From contig JAGHAF010000104.1 of assembly GCA_021161675.1 (NCBI GenBank), positions 1-43,402 on the forward strand: DNA of 43,402 nucleotides. The letters are read 5' to 3'. How positions within the stretch are numbered: the stretch's first letter is position 1; each line of letters begins with the position of its first letter. The translations under genes and the position numbers were made by a program. Shown one piece after another: positions 31,857-40,088 of the stretch. The notes under the pieces were generated by a model. It made no database searches. It saw only the letters and a list, made by a program, of their open reading frames with translations, and was not told the origin of the DNA. This DNA comes from Planctomycetota bacterium. Its GTDB lineage: Bacteria > Planctomycetota > Brocadiia > SM23-32.

Positions 31857-32699
31857 CTATCCGGCCCTTCGATCGCGCCGCGGCGGGCCGAGCATCCCGA
31901 CGGCGTCCGGTGCGGATTGCTCGACGCGCCTCTGCTCGGCGCTCTCCATCGCGATCACTTCGCGCGTGAGCGCGCGGTAATCCTGCGCGCCGTGGCACTC
32001 GGGATCGTATTCCGTGATGGGCAGCCCGAAACCGGGCGCCTCGGCGAGGCGGACGTTCTTTCGGATCACGCTCTTGAAGACACGCCGGCCGAAGTGCTTC
32101 TTGATTTCGTCGAGTGTTTCTTGCGCCAGGCAGGTGCGGGAGTCGTGCATACAGGCCAGCACCCCCGTGATTCGCAGGCGCTTGTTGACCGCCGAGCGCA
32201 CCTTGCGCACGGTTCGCAGCAGCTTGCCCAGGCCCTGAAGGGCGAAGAACTGCGTCTGCATGGGTATGAAGACCTCTCGGGCGGCGCACATCGCGTTCAG
32301 CGTCAGCAGCCCCAGCGAGGGCGGCGCGTCGATCAACACGTAATCGTGCCGTTGTTGCAGTTTCTCGAGCGCTCCCCGCAGCGCGAAGAGCCTCCCTCGC
32401 TCCCCGGAAAGCTCAACGCCCAGCCCGGCCAGGTCCACGCCGGTAGGCAGAATCCGGAGCCCTTCCACGGCGCTCTGGCGCACCACGTCAGAGGGATCAT
32501 CCTCGCCCCGCATGACGGTATACAGCGACGGCTCGCCGCGCGCCAGGTCCACGCCGAAATGGAGGGAGAGATTGGCCTGCGGATCGGCGTCCACAACCAG
32601 CACTTCCCTTCCGCGCTCGGCCAGGCACGCGCCCAGGTTGGCCACCGTGGTGGTCTTGCCCACGCCCCCCTTCTGGTTGCAGATGATAATGCATCTCAC
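31857..32699 (-). CDS. ParA/Soj-family ATPase (no ParB beside it)
   Basis: A 280-residue Walker-type ATPase. The deviant Walker A loop CNQKGGVGKTTTVANLGACL is at the N-terminus, Walker A' lies in VLVVDADPQANLSLHFG, and Walker B in HDYVLIDAPPSLGLLTLNAM. The sequence is close to chromosomal Soj/ParA and to relatives that position other cargo. The usual parB is absent; the next gene is a small membrane protein. The C-terminal 25 residues are a basic tail. GAGGTGAG precedes the ATG. Chromosome partitioning is possible with a ParB elsewhere, but a role with the membrane partner is equally plausible. Confidence 0.9.
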   Translation of the reverse strand: MRCIIICNQKGGVGKTTTVANLGACLAERGREVLVVDADPQANLSLHFGVDLARGEPSLYTVMRGEDDPSDVVRQSAVEGLRILPTGVDLAGLGVELSGERGRLFALRGALEKLQQRHDYVLIDAPPSLGLLTLNAMCAAREVFIPMQTQFFALQGLGKLLRTVRKVRSAVNKRLRITGVLACMHDSRTCLAQETLDEIKKHFGRRVFKSVIRKNVRLAEAPGFGLPITEYDPECHGAQDYRALTREVIAMESAEQRRVEQSAPDAVGMLGPPRRDRRAG

Positions 32700-33008
32700 C
32701 TCGGATTCTCCTTGCCGACGCCGCTATCCGGCTCAAGCGCCAGGTTGCTTCAGAACTACATAACAGGGCGCCCGCCCGGGCCAAATCAACCTGAACGGAT
32801 TGAAATCAGCATTGCGTTTCAGTTATCCTACGGTTGGCGCCGGGAGGTCGGGCCCTGAATGGCCTGAGCACCAGCCCGGCTGGCCGCACACATATCATTG
32901 GCGGACAAGGGGATAAGACAAGCGCCCGGCCCGGCGAAGGGGCCGCCTCAGGCGTGGCGGCGCGAGAGGAACGAATATCCGCCGGCCACTATCCCGTGAA
33001 AGCAGAAA
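32700..33008. other. divergent intergenic region, parA and top6B
   Basis: No gene seen. A promoter candidate for the topoisomerase gene lies at 32800-32829; no parS-like palindrome (consensus TGTTTCACGTGAAACA) is visible. Confidence 0.45.
32800..32829 (+). promoter_or_regulatory. promoter candidate of the topoisomerase VI B gene
   Basis: TTGAAA (32800-32805) and TATCCT (32824-32829) are 18 bases apart. It would give a leader of about 170 bases before the ATG at 33009. Confidence 0.4.
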
Positions 33009-34592
33009 ATGGCAGAAAAATCCACGCCTAAATCGCGGAAGAAACTGACTGCCGCTGAGATGGCCCTTCAGCAGCGAGAGATAAGCGTCAGCGAGTTTTT
33101 TACCAAGAACCGACACCTGCTCGGCTTCGATAACCCCAAACGAGCCCTCCTGACCACTGTCAAAGAGGCCGTGGACAATTCCCTGGACGCCTGCGAGGAC
33201 GCCGGCATCCTGCCGGAGGTCTGGGTGGAGGTCGAGCAGACCAGCGCTGAGGACCGCTTCCAGGTGAGGGTGCGTGACAACGGGCCCGGCATCGTCCAGG
33301 AGCAGATACCCCGCATCTTCGGCAAACTCCTCTACGGCAGCAAGTTCCACCGGCTGAAGATGAGCCGCGGCCAGCAGGGAATCGGCATCAGCGCCGCCGG
33401 GATGTACGGCCACCTGACCACCGGACAGCCCATCACCATCATCAGCCGCACCGCCCCCGCCGAACCGGCCCATTTCTACCAGATCGTCATTGACACCAAG
33501 CAGAACGAACCGAAGATCCTTCGCGTCCAGGAGGTCGAATGGCAGCCCGAACAGGGCACCCAGGTGCAAATCGAGCTTGAGGGCATTTACCAGCGCGGCA
33601 AGTGGAGCGTCGACGAATACCTGGAACAAACCGCCACGGCCAACCCACACGTCACCATGCACTACGCCGCCCCGGACGGGAAGAAGCGAGACTTCCGGCG
33701 GGTCAGCAGCGAGCTGCCGGCCGAGCCGAAAGAGATCAAACCTCACCCCCACGGCATCGAACTGGGCATCCTGATCAAGATGCTCCAGGAGACCAGGTCA
33801 CGCACGCTCAAGACGTTCCTGCAGAACGATTTCTGCCGGGTCAGCAGCAGGTCCGCGCTCCAGATTTGCGAGCTTGCAGGCCTCTACGAAAACGCCCGGC
33901 CCAAACGCATCGCCACTAAGAACGCCCAGAAACTGCTCAAGGCCATCCGCAACACCAAGCTGCGCAACCCGCCCATGGACTGCATCGCCCCCATCGAACC
34001 GGAACTGATAAAGGCCGGGATGCGCAAGGAGTTCAAAGCGGACTTTTACACCGCCATCACCCGCAAGCCGACCGTCTACCGGGGCATACCTTTCGTCATC
34101 GAGGCCGGCCTGGCCTACGGAGGCGCGCTGAAGCAAGAAACCTGCGCAAAGCTGATGCGGTTCGCCAACCGCGTGCCTCTGCTCTACAACAGCGGCGCCG
34201 GCGTGATCAAACAGGCCATCGCCAGCGCCAACTGGAAGCAGTACGGTATCGAACAGTCCAACGGCAGCCTGCCCGCCGGCCCCCTGCTGATCCTCGTGCA
34301 CATGGCCAGCCCCTGGGTGCCCTTCACCAGCGAGAGCAAAGAGGCCATTGCGTGCTACCCCAAGATCGAAAAGGAGATCGTCCTGGCCCTGCAAGAATGC
34401 ACGAGGCCCCTGCGGCGGTTCCTGCGGCAAAAGCAGAGGAACATCGAGGAGAGGCGCAAGCACAAGTACATCGAGAAGTACATCCCCCACATCGGCGTTG
34501 CGCTGCAGGAAATTCTTCAGTTCAGCGACGGCGAGCGCGAACACGTCATCGAGAATCTGAGCGTCGTGCTCCAGAAAAGCCGCGCCGGGTAA
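33009..34592 (+). CDS. top6B: DNA topoisomerase VI subunit B (orphan)
   Basis: A 527-residue GHKL ATPase subunit of type IIB topoisomerase. The Bergerat fold is complete: N-box KEAVDNSLDACED (E53, N57), G1 RDNGPGIV (D90), G2 RGQQGIGISAAGMYG (from G121). The helix-two-turn-helix and transducer domains follow, with the diagnostic transducer stretch WVPFTSESKEAI containing the ATP-sensing Lys (about 445). Topo VI works as A2B2, with the DNA-cutting Spo11-like A subunit usually encoded next door. Here there is no top6A: the next gene is convergent, two bases away, and the upstream one is divergent. Topo VI is mainly archaeal and sporadic in bacteria, so transfer is possible, yet base composition looks like the neighbours'. 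The ribosome site is weak. Confidence 0.95.
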   Translation: MAEKSTPKSRKKLTAAEMALQQREISVSEFFTKNRHLLGFDNPKRALLTTVKEAVDNSLDACEDAGILPEVWVEVEQTSAEDRFQVRVRDNGPGIVQEQIPRIFGKLLYGSKFHRLKMSRGQQGIGISAAGMYGHLTTGQPITIISRTAPAEPAHFYQIVIDTKQNEPKILRVQEVEWQPEQGTQVQIELEGIYQRGKWSVDEYLEQTATANPHVTMHYAAPDGKKRDFRRVSSELPAEPKEIKPHPHGIELGILIKMLQETRSRTLKTFLQNDFCRVSSRSALQICELAGLYENARPKRIATKNAQKLLKAIRNTKLRNPPMDCIAPIEPELIKAGMRKEFKADFYTAITRKPTVYRGIPFVIEAGLAYGGALKQETCAKLMRFANRVPLLYNSGAGVIKQAIASANWKQYGIEQSNGSLPAGPLLILVHMASPWVPFTSESKEAIACYPKIEKEIVLALQECTRPLRRFLRQKQRNIEERRKHKYIEKYIPHIGVALQEILQFSDGEREHVIENLSVVLQKSRAG

Positions 34593-34594
34593 GG

Positions 34595-35587
34595 CTACCG
34601 CATGAAGTCCACGGCGGCCAGGCCGGACGGGTCGCCCTCCACCACCAGGCGCCGATAGACGTGCGCCGCGCACGCCAGGTCCTGCGCGGCCAGCCCGGTG
34701 GAGTCGAAGACAGTGATCTCCTCGTCCGTCTCGCGCGCCGGCCTGGCGCCCACCACGATCTGCCCTATGTCGGCGTAGACGTCGCCCCGTCCGATCAGCC
34801 CCTCGGAGAGCGCCACGTTGATCTCGCCCCCGTGGCTGGCCTGCTCCCAGTTGTCCACCACGAGCTTGGCCGCCTGTAGGATGGCGGGGTCCAGCTCCTG
34901 CTTGCCCGGCGCGTCGCCCCCGATGGCGTTGATGTGCGTGCCCGGCCGCACGGCGTCTGCGTCCACGATCGGACTGCGCACGGGGGTGGTGGTCGTCAGG
35001 ACGTCCGCTGAAGAAACGGTCTGGCGCAGATCATGGGATGCGGCGGACACACCGTAGGTGTCCTCCGCGCGGCGGGCCAGGGCCCGGGCGCTGTCCGCGT
35101 CGATGTCGTAGAAAAGGACTCGCTCCACGTCCGGCAGCACGGCCATCATAGCGTCGAGTTGGGTCTGCGCCTGCCGGCCCGCCCCGACGAAACCGAGAAC
35201 CTCCGAATCGGACCTCGCCAGGTATCGAGTGGCGACCCCGGCCGCGGCCGCCGTGCGCATGGCGGTCAGGTAGGCGCCGTCCATGATAGCCACCGGGAAC
35301 CCGCTCTCGGGGTCGAAGAGCGTAATTGTCGCCATGACGGTGGGCAGGTCGGCGTTGCCCGGGTGGACGTTGACGTTCTTGACGCTGGCCAGTCCCAACG
35401 CCGGCGCGTAGGCGGGCATGCAACGCAGGTCGCCCTTCTCGAAGCTGAGGTAGGGCTTGGGAGGCATCTGGACCTTGCCCTCGCCGTATGCCCGGAAGAT
35501 ACTCTCGACGGCCTCCAGCGCATCGCTGATCGTCAGGACGGCTCGCACTTCACTCTTGGTTATCAGGTAAGTCTTGCAGTCTTTCAC
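34595..35587 (-). CDS. ornithine cyclodeaminase / mu-crystallin family enzyme
   Basis: A 330-residue Rossmann-fold oxidoreductase of the OCD/mu-crystallin family. Visible are MPPKPYLSFEKGDLRCMPAY (substrate pocket), LASVKNVNVHPGNADLP (with the substrate Lys), MDGAYLTAMRTAAAAGVATRYLA (first part quoted), the NAD(P) loop GFVGAGRQAQTQLDA and the HINAIGGDAPGKQELDP block. The family includes ornithine cyclodeaminase, archaeal-type alanine dehydrogenase and ketimine reductases; the sequence does not decide between them. The start is a GTG at 35587 with GGGGG upstream. It ends two bases from the end of top6B. Confidence 0.9.
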   Translation of the reverse strand: MKDCKTYLITKSEVRAVLTISDALEAVESIFRAYGEGKVQMPPKPYLSFEKGDLRCMPAYAPALGLASVKNVNVHPGNADLPTVMATITLFDPESGFPVAIMDGAYLTAMRTAAAAGVATRYLARSDSEVLGFVGAGRQAQTQLDAMMAVLPDVERVLFYDIDADSARALARRAEDTYGVSAASHDLRQTVSSADVLTTTTPVRSPIVDADAVRPGTHINAIGGDAPGKQELDPAILQAAKLVVDNWEQASHGGEINVALSEGLIGRGDVYADIGQIVVGARPARETDEEITVFDSTGLAAQDLACAAHVYRRLVVEGDPSGLAAVDFMR

Positions 35588-35638
35588 TACTCGATGCCCC
35601 CTGTCTCAAGAGGCCGACCTTGCAATGACAAGAATTGG

Positions 35639-35659
35639 GCCCGCCAGCCGTCGGCGGGC
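35639..35659 (-). terminator. hairpin downstream of tRNA-Leu (weak terminator candidate)
   Basis: GCCCGCC (35639-35645) pairs perfectly with GGCGGGC (35653-35659) around a seven-base loop. It lies past the 3' end of the minus-strand tRNA-Leu and before the next gene. No clear T tract follows on the minus strand. Confidence 0.3.
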
Positions 35660-35694
35660 GGGGCAGAGTTCGACATTGCTTTTTTCGGGGTTTA

Positions 35695-35782
35695 TGGTGC
35701 CAGAGGCGGGACTCGAACCCGCACGGGCCTAGAGCCCATCGGTTTTTGAGACCGACGCGTATGCCTATTCCGCCACTCTGGC
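35695..35782 (-). tRNA. tRNA-Leu (anticodon CAA)
   Basis: An 88-nt class II tRNA with a long variable arm. The acceptor stem GCCAGAG pairs with CTCTGGC, the anticodon arm is TCGGT-CTCAAAA-ACCGA with anticodon CAA, and the variable arm GATGGGCTCTAGGCCC-type segment precedes an intact T arm (GCGGG-TTCGAGT-CCCGC). Discriminator A and CCA are encoded. It stands alone. Confidence 0.97.
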
Positions 35783-35834
35783 GCGGCGCCATTCAATTTC
35801 ACACCAGCCACTTTAGTGCAAGGCGGGCCCGAAA

Positions 35835-37535
35835 TCAAGATCGCCCCCCGTTCTCCACATCCTCGCGGAGCGCACGGACGGTCTCCTGGAGGGAGGGCGG
35901 CTGAAACTGCCGCAGCATGGTCTCCAGATGAGGCAGAAAGTCCGGATTGTGAGCCCTGCGCAGCGCGAGCAGAAGCCTCTCCCGCCCATCCCGGTCCAGC
36001 CGGCGCAACATCAGCAGGGAGGGCAGGATGGCGTCTACGCTTCGCGCCGCGATGGCGGCCATTGCGCCCACCGTCGTCTCGTCGTAACTCCTCTGGCGCA
36101 GCAGGAACTCCACGGCCTCCGGGGAGTCGGCGTAGGCGAGCTTCCCCAGCACGAGCCGGAGCACCCGCCGGTCGAGAGTGCGCCTGCCGGCCCGCAGGAG
36201 TCGGCGCAGCGGCCGGGCCCCTCCCTCTGCGCGCAGGCTTGCCAGCTTGCGCAGACCGGCGCGAGTGCGCCACTCCCAGAGCAGGGCGCCGCCCACCATC
36301 GCCGCCCCGGCGGCGGCGGCCACGCGGAGCGTCCCCATCCCATCAGTCCCACTTGCGCCCGCAAGCAGGGCAAAGAGCCCGCAGGGGATCATGGCGACCA
36401 GTCCCGTCTTCGCCACGTGCCAGCGCTGCGCGAGCAGGGCCAGGACCGCCGCGGCGCTCAGAATACCACCGCCGCCCAGTCCGACCACCAGGCTCCCCCC
36501 ACCGGCGTACTGAAGCCATCGGCCCATCTGCACCAGCAGGAAGAAAGACGCCGGGAATACCAGGATCCAGAGCATCAGCGAAAGGAAGGCGCCCACCATG
36601 CCCCGCGTAAGGCACAGATAAGCGCTGAGCACCCCCAGGATCACCCACACGCATACGGGCAGCACGAAGTTCGCGAACCCGTACCAGCGCGCCACAGCGC
36701 TCTTGGCGCGCCGCACGTCCAGAAGGCCGGCCCCCAGCATACCCCCCTCGAAGTAGCGGTCGTCAATCGGCCGCGCCGTATCCAGGACGATCCTGAGCGC
36801 ATCTTGCCCGGACAGCCGAGGCGCGTGGTCTAGCAGGAAGGCCAGCGTAGCGGCCACCCGGGGAGCTGCGAACGAAGTGCCCCGCGCCTCCATCTCCCGG
36901 CGCAGCCACTCGTAGGGAAGGAACTCGTAGTCCATAAAGCTGATGTCCCCCGAGGCCGCGACGTCTATTTGGGGGCCGTAGTTAGAGCTCGGGGCCTTGC
37001 CGCGCGGGCCGGCGCTGGCCACCGCAATCACGCCGTCGTAAGCGGCGGGATAAGTCAGCTTGTTGCTATCGTCATTCCCGGCGGCGGCCACCACGAGCGC
37101 ACCCTCGTCCCCAAGGGCCGTCACCAGCCGCTCTTCCTCCTGCGAGGGGTTCGGGGAGCCCAGGCTGACGTTCACGATGACGTGAACGTCAGTATGAGTT
37201 CGAGCGTAGTCGAGCGCTTCGCGCAGCCCGTCCAGGTAGCGGCTCCTATCGGCTCGTCCCTCGACGTCCTCGACGGGAATGGACTTCAGGGGCGCCCTGC
37301 AGTAGCTGTGTATTACGCGCCCGACCAGGCTGCCGTGGGTTATGTCGTCGGCTCTCAAACCCAGCACGCGCCCCGCCAGGAAGTCCTCGTTGATGGGGGA
37401 ATCCAGCACGAAGACCACGGCCTCCTGCGCCGCCGCCGTGCCCGTGAAGCACACGAAGGCCACCAGCAAGCAGACGAACCCGGCGAAGGATGAAATTGAA
37501 ACGCGACGGGAAGAGCCTGAGCGTTTCTCCTTCAT
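35835..37535 (-). CDS. membrane-anchored subtilisin-like (S8) peptidase with C-terminal helical-repeat domain
   Basis: A 566-residue protein. A signal peptide (residues 16-37) leads straight into the S8 domain with a full catalytic set: D45 in VVFVLDSPIN, H67 in ITHGSLVG, N154 in AAAGNDDS and S221 in RGTSFAAPRVAAT. There is almost no room for a prodomain. About five membrane segments follow (about 290-430), then a soluble region (about 440-560) of Leu/Arg-rich helices resembling HEAT-type repeats. The topology suggests an exported peptidase facing the periplasm with a tail on one side of the membrane. The start lies inside a repeat (37527-37553). It is 42 bases behind the sulfatase-fold gene. 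Confidence 0.85.
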   Translation of the reverse strand: MKEKRSGSSRRVSISSFAGFVCLLVAFVCFTGTAAAQEAVVFVLDSPINEDFLAGRVLGLRADDITHGSLVGRVIHSYCRAPLKSIPVEDVEGRADRSRYLDGLREALDYARTHTDVHVIVNVSLGSPNPSQEEERLVTALGDEGALVVAAAGNDDSNKLTYPAAYDGVIAVASAGPRGKAPSSNYGPQIDVAASGDISFMDYEFLPYEWLRREMEARGTSFAAPRVAATLAFLLDHAPRLSGQDALRIVLDTARPIDDRYFEGGMLGAGLLDVRRAKSAVARWYGFANFVLPVCVWVILGVLSAYLCLTRGMVGAFLSLMLWILVFPASFFLLVQMGRWLQYAGGGSLVVGLGGGGILSAAAVLALLAQRWHVAKTGLVAMIPCGLFALLAGASGTDGMGTLRVAAAAGAAMVGGALLWEWRTRAGLRKLASLRAEGGARPLRRLLRAGRRTLDRRVLRLVLGKLAYADSPEAVEFLLRQRSYDETTVGAMAAIAARSVDAILPSLLMLRRLDRDGRERLLLALRRAHNPDFLPHLETMLRQFQPPSLQETVRALREDVENGGRS

Positions 37536-37553
37536 CCTTCTGCCTTCATCCTT
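37527..37553. repeat. purine-rich repeat (minus strand AAGGATGAAGG units) at the subtilase start
   Basis: On the minus strand it reads AAGGATGAAGGC then AGAAGGATGAAGG. The ATG of the second unit is the subtilase start and the purines before it form the ribosome site. Related strings occur at 11945-11980 and near 4929-4950. Confidence 0.55.
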
Positions 37554-37577
37554 GGCGCCTTCGGCGCGTGCCCCCCC

Positions 37578-38930
37578 TCATTGCACGGGCGTGTCGGCCA
37601 CCTCGCTGTCGCCCTGCGCCCCGCGGCTTCTATGCGGTTGGGGCAGATAGGCCCGGGGGAACATGGCGCTTAGACGGTCGGCGACTTCGGGCTTCTCCTC
37701 GATGATGTTGATGCGCTCGCGTGGGTCCTCGATCAGGTCGTAGAGTTCATCCGGCTCGCCCTCGGGCCGAATGACGAGGCCATAACGCTTGTCCCGAATC
37801 GCACGCTCCACGCCGACGTGGTAGCCGGAGATGGTCACGTCCCGGATGGCATCCCTCTCGCCCCGTATGACGGGCATCAGGCTCTTGCCCGCCAGATCGT
37901 GCGCGGCCGGCGAGAGCCCCAGGGCGTCCAGCCAGGTAGGCATCAGGTCAGGAAACTGAGCCAGAGCGTCGAGGCGCTTCCCGCCAAATCGAGCGCCGGG
38001 GAATCGGATCATCAAGGGCGCCTTGAGCAATTCACTGTGCATCCGGTCCGTGCCCTTGAGGAACTTGCCGTGGTCCGCCAGGGGGTGCCCGTGATCGGCC
38101 AGCACGCAGACGAGGGAATCGTCCATGTAGCCCATCTCGCGCAAGCGGCCGAAGACTTTACCCAGGCACCAGTCCACGTAGGCCACCTCGCCGGCGTAAA
38201 GGCCCCGCACGCACCCGATTATTTCCTCGCTTCCCCAGTCCAGCGCGTTGCCGCCCATGGGCATGATGACGCGCGGCCCGTCGTAGTCATCGGGGACGAA
38301 TCGGTCGAATTCTGCGGGCGGATTCCAGGGCTCGTGATTCTGGAAGGTGTCTATCCAGAGGAACTTCGGCCGCTCGGAGCGGTTCCGCTCCAGCCACCCC
38401 AGCGCCGTATCCATCGTGCGATAGCAGGCGAAATCCTCGGGCTCCACCCACTCGTCTACATTCTTCAGGTATTGATGGACAATGTCGCGCCACCAATCCG
38501 GGAATGTGTCGAGGACGTAGTCCTCCAGCTTCCTGTTGCGCAGGGGGGCGCTGCGATAGGCGTCGCACTCGTTGCCACGGATCCAGCGGAAGCAGTGGAA
38601 GGCCCGGTGGAAGTTCATGTCCGGTTTGAACAGGTGGTATGTGTCGGCCACCAGGCAGTTGAGGTAGCCTTCCGCCCTGAGCGTCTGCGCCAGCGTCACG
38701 TCGGTCGGCTCCAGGGGCTGCCAGGGGCGGTGTACCAAGCTATGCTGGCCCGTGTGAAGCTCCGTGCGCACGGGAATGGTGGGAAGTCCCTCGGGATAGC
38801 AATTGTCAAAGACGACGCTTTCGGACGCAAACGCGTCCAGATTCGGCGTCTCCACGGGGCAGCCGTCCCACCCGTAGAACGAAACATGATCCTGCCGCAA
38901 CGAATCCAGCATGATGACAATCAGGTTCAC
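37578..38930 (-). CDS. sulfatase-fold (alkaline phosphatase superfamily) enzyme with Thr at the nucleophile site
   Basis: A 450-residue protein of the sulfatase family. It starts NLIVIMLDSLRQDHVSFYG (metal Asp at 9) and ends with the typical ELYDLIEDPRERINI; metal ligands recur in CVLADHGHPLADHGKF. In true sulfatases the CxPxR or SxPxR motif supplies formylglycine. Here the equivalent is T51-I-P-V-R in GLPTIPVRTELHTG, so formylglycine cannot form. Thr is the nucleophile in phosphoethanolamine and phosphoglycerol transferases and in phosphatases of this superfamily, so a phosphodiesterase or transferase role is more likely than sulfatase. No signal peptide is seen. The start is a GTG with AGGGGA upstream; the gene precedes the subtilase. 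Confidence 0.85.
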   Translation of the reverse strand: MNLIVIMLDSLRQDHVSFYGWDGCPVETPNLDAFASESVVFDNCYPEGLPTIPVRTELHTGQHSLVHRPWQPLEPTDVTLAQTLRAEGYLNCLVADTYHLFKPDMNFHRAFHCFRWIRGNECDAYRSAPLRNRKLEDYVLDTFPDWWRDIVHQYLKNVDEWVEPEDFACYRTMDTALGWLERNRSERPKFLWIDTFQNHEPWNPPAEFDRFVPDDYDGPRVIMPMGGNALDWGSEEIIGCVRGLYAGEVAYVDWCLGKVFGRLREMGYMDDSLVCVLADHGHPLADHGKFLKGTDRMHSELLKAPLMIRFPGARFGGKRLDALAQFPDLMPTWLDALGLSPAAHDLAGKSLMPVIRGERDAIRDVTISGYHVGVERAIRDKRYGLVIRPEGEPDELYDLIEDPRERINIIEEKPEVADRLSAMFPRAYLPQPHRSRGAQGDSEVADTPVQ

Positions 38931-39053
38931 AGCATTCCCCTTTTGCCTGAGTTCTATCTGCGCCGCGAATCATGGAAGGATTCGAATCTACATGACCCAA
39001 AGTGGGCTGTCAAAGGTGTGAACATCGCCCACGCGATCGCCGTTTCGGGCGCA

Positions 39054-39081
39054 TGACGGGGAGGCGCATGTTCTCCCGTCA
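39054..39081. other. hairpin upstream of the coiled-coil gene promoter
   Basis: TGACGGG-AG (39054-39063, one bulged G) pairs with CTCCCGTCA (39073-39081). It lies 23 bases before the -35 box. No T tract, so an intrinsic terminator is unlikely; role unknown. Confidence 0.4.
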
Positions 39082-39103
39082 GTGGCGGGCGCCGGCGTAA
39101 GAC

Positions 39104-39131
39104 TTGACTTTGCCCTCAACGGCCCTATAAT
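39104..39131 (+). promoter_or_regulatory. sigma70-type promoter of the coiled-coil operon
   Basis: TTGACT (39104-39109) and TATAAT (39126-39131) are 16 bases apart; the start point near 39138 leaves a leader of about 53 bases. Confidence 0.65.
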
Positions 39132-39191
39132 TTGCAAATATCTGGTAGCAACCATAGAATTGGGAAATCCCTACGCGCGAGGAGGAAGTGA

Positions 39192-40049
39192 ATGAGTGCG
39201 TTAACTAAGGTATTCGTGCTTCTGGTTCTGCTCTTGAGCGTAGCCTTTGCCGCATCTCAACTCATCCTATATCAGAAACGCGAGGATTACGGGACTAAAT
39301 ATGTTGAGACATACGAGCAACTAAAAGGCCTGCGCACAGAGCATAACACGCTTCGTGCGGAAAGGGATGACCTGAAGAGGAACCTGGACAGTGAGAGGGC
39401 GAAGAACGAAGCCCTGCAGAAAAACCTGGACGAGCAGAAAAAGACCGCAGGAGAGCTCGCCGCCAAACAAGAGGACAAAATCCAAAGACTGGACGCCGAC
39501 AACAAGAAGCTTGTCCAACGCTGCGAGGAAAGACACCAGGAGATCGCCAGTCTCTACGCCACCATTAAGGAAATGGAGGCCAACCTCGCTTCCCTCGAAA
39601 AAACCGTCAACAAGAAGCAGGCAGATATCAGCGGCCTCCAGCAGGTCATCGCCGAACGCGAAAGCGCAATCGGCGACCTCCAGCATCAGTTGCGGGAGAC
39701 AAAAAAAGACCGCCAGCGACTGGCGGAGGATAATGCCCGGTACCACGGCATGGTCAAGAACCTGGTGCAGCGCGGGATCCGCCTGGGGCCCGAACCCACC
39801 CCTGCTATCAACGGCATAGTTGTCAGCGTGGACCCGAAACTGGACTTCGCTGTCATCAACAAGGGCGCCAAGGACAAGGTCAAGGCGAACACGCAGTTCG
39901 AGATCTATGACGACGCCGCCGACTGGGTGGCTACCCTCGTAATCAATGAGGTGGAGGACGCGGTCGCCGGCGGCATGGTCATCAGCCATGCCGAGGGTCG
40001 CTCCGTTAAGGTGGGCGACAAGGCCACCACCGAGATACAGATACCCTGA
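39192..40049 (+). CDS. membrane-anchored coiled-coil protein with C-terminal beta domain
   Basis: A 285-residue protein I do not recognise by family. An N-terminal hydrophobic helix (residues 5-27) is followed by a long coiled coil (about 35-185) rich in Glu, Lys, Gln and Leu, then a beta-rich domain (about 200-285) with NGIVVSVDPKLDFAVINKGA, TQFEIYDD and VKVGDKATTEI. The topology, short cytoplasmic start, one helix, coiled coil, beta domain, resembles MreC, and mreB lies two genes on, but sequence similarity to MreC is not evident to me. The ribosome site GAGGAGG is strong. The next gene begins 39 bases downstream, so they form a two-gene operon. Confidence 0.75.
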   Translation: MSALTKVFVLLVLLLSVAFAASQLILYQKREDYGTKYVETYEQLKGLRTEHNTLRAERDDLKRNLDSERAKNEALQKNLDEQKKTAGELAAKQEDKIQRLDADNKKLVQRCEERHQEIASLYATIKEMEANLASLEKTVNKKQADISGLQQVIAERESAIGDLQHQLRETKKDRQRLAEDNARYHGMVKNLVQRGIRLGPEPTPAINGIVVSVDPKLDFAVINKGAKDKVKANTQFEIYDDAADWVATLVINEVEDAVAGGMVISHAEGRSVKVGDKATTEIQIP

Positions 40050-40088
40050 TTCGCCATCAACCCGATTCCGAGCCGGAAGGCAGCCAAA

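Noticed and set aside
38970..39000. GGATTCGAATCT string resembling a tRNA T arm
   Set aside because: GATTCGAATC is simply a palindrome; no acceptor, anticodon or D arm can be found around it.
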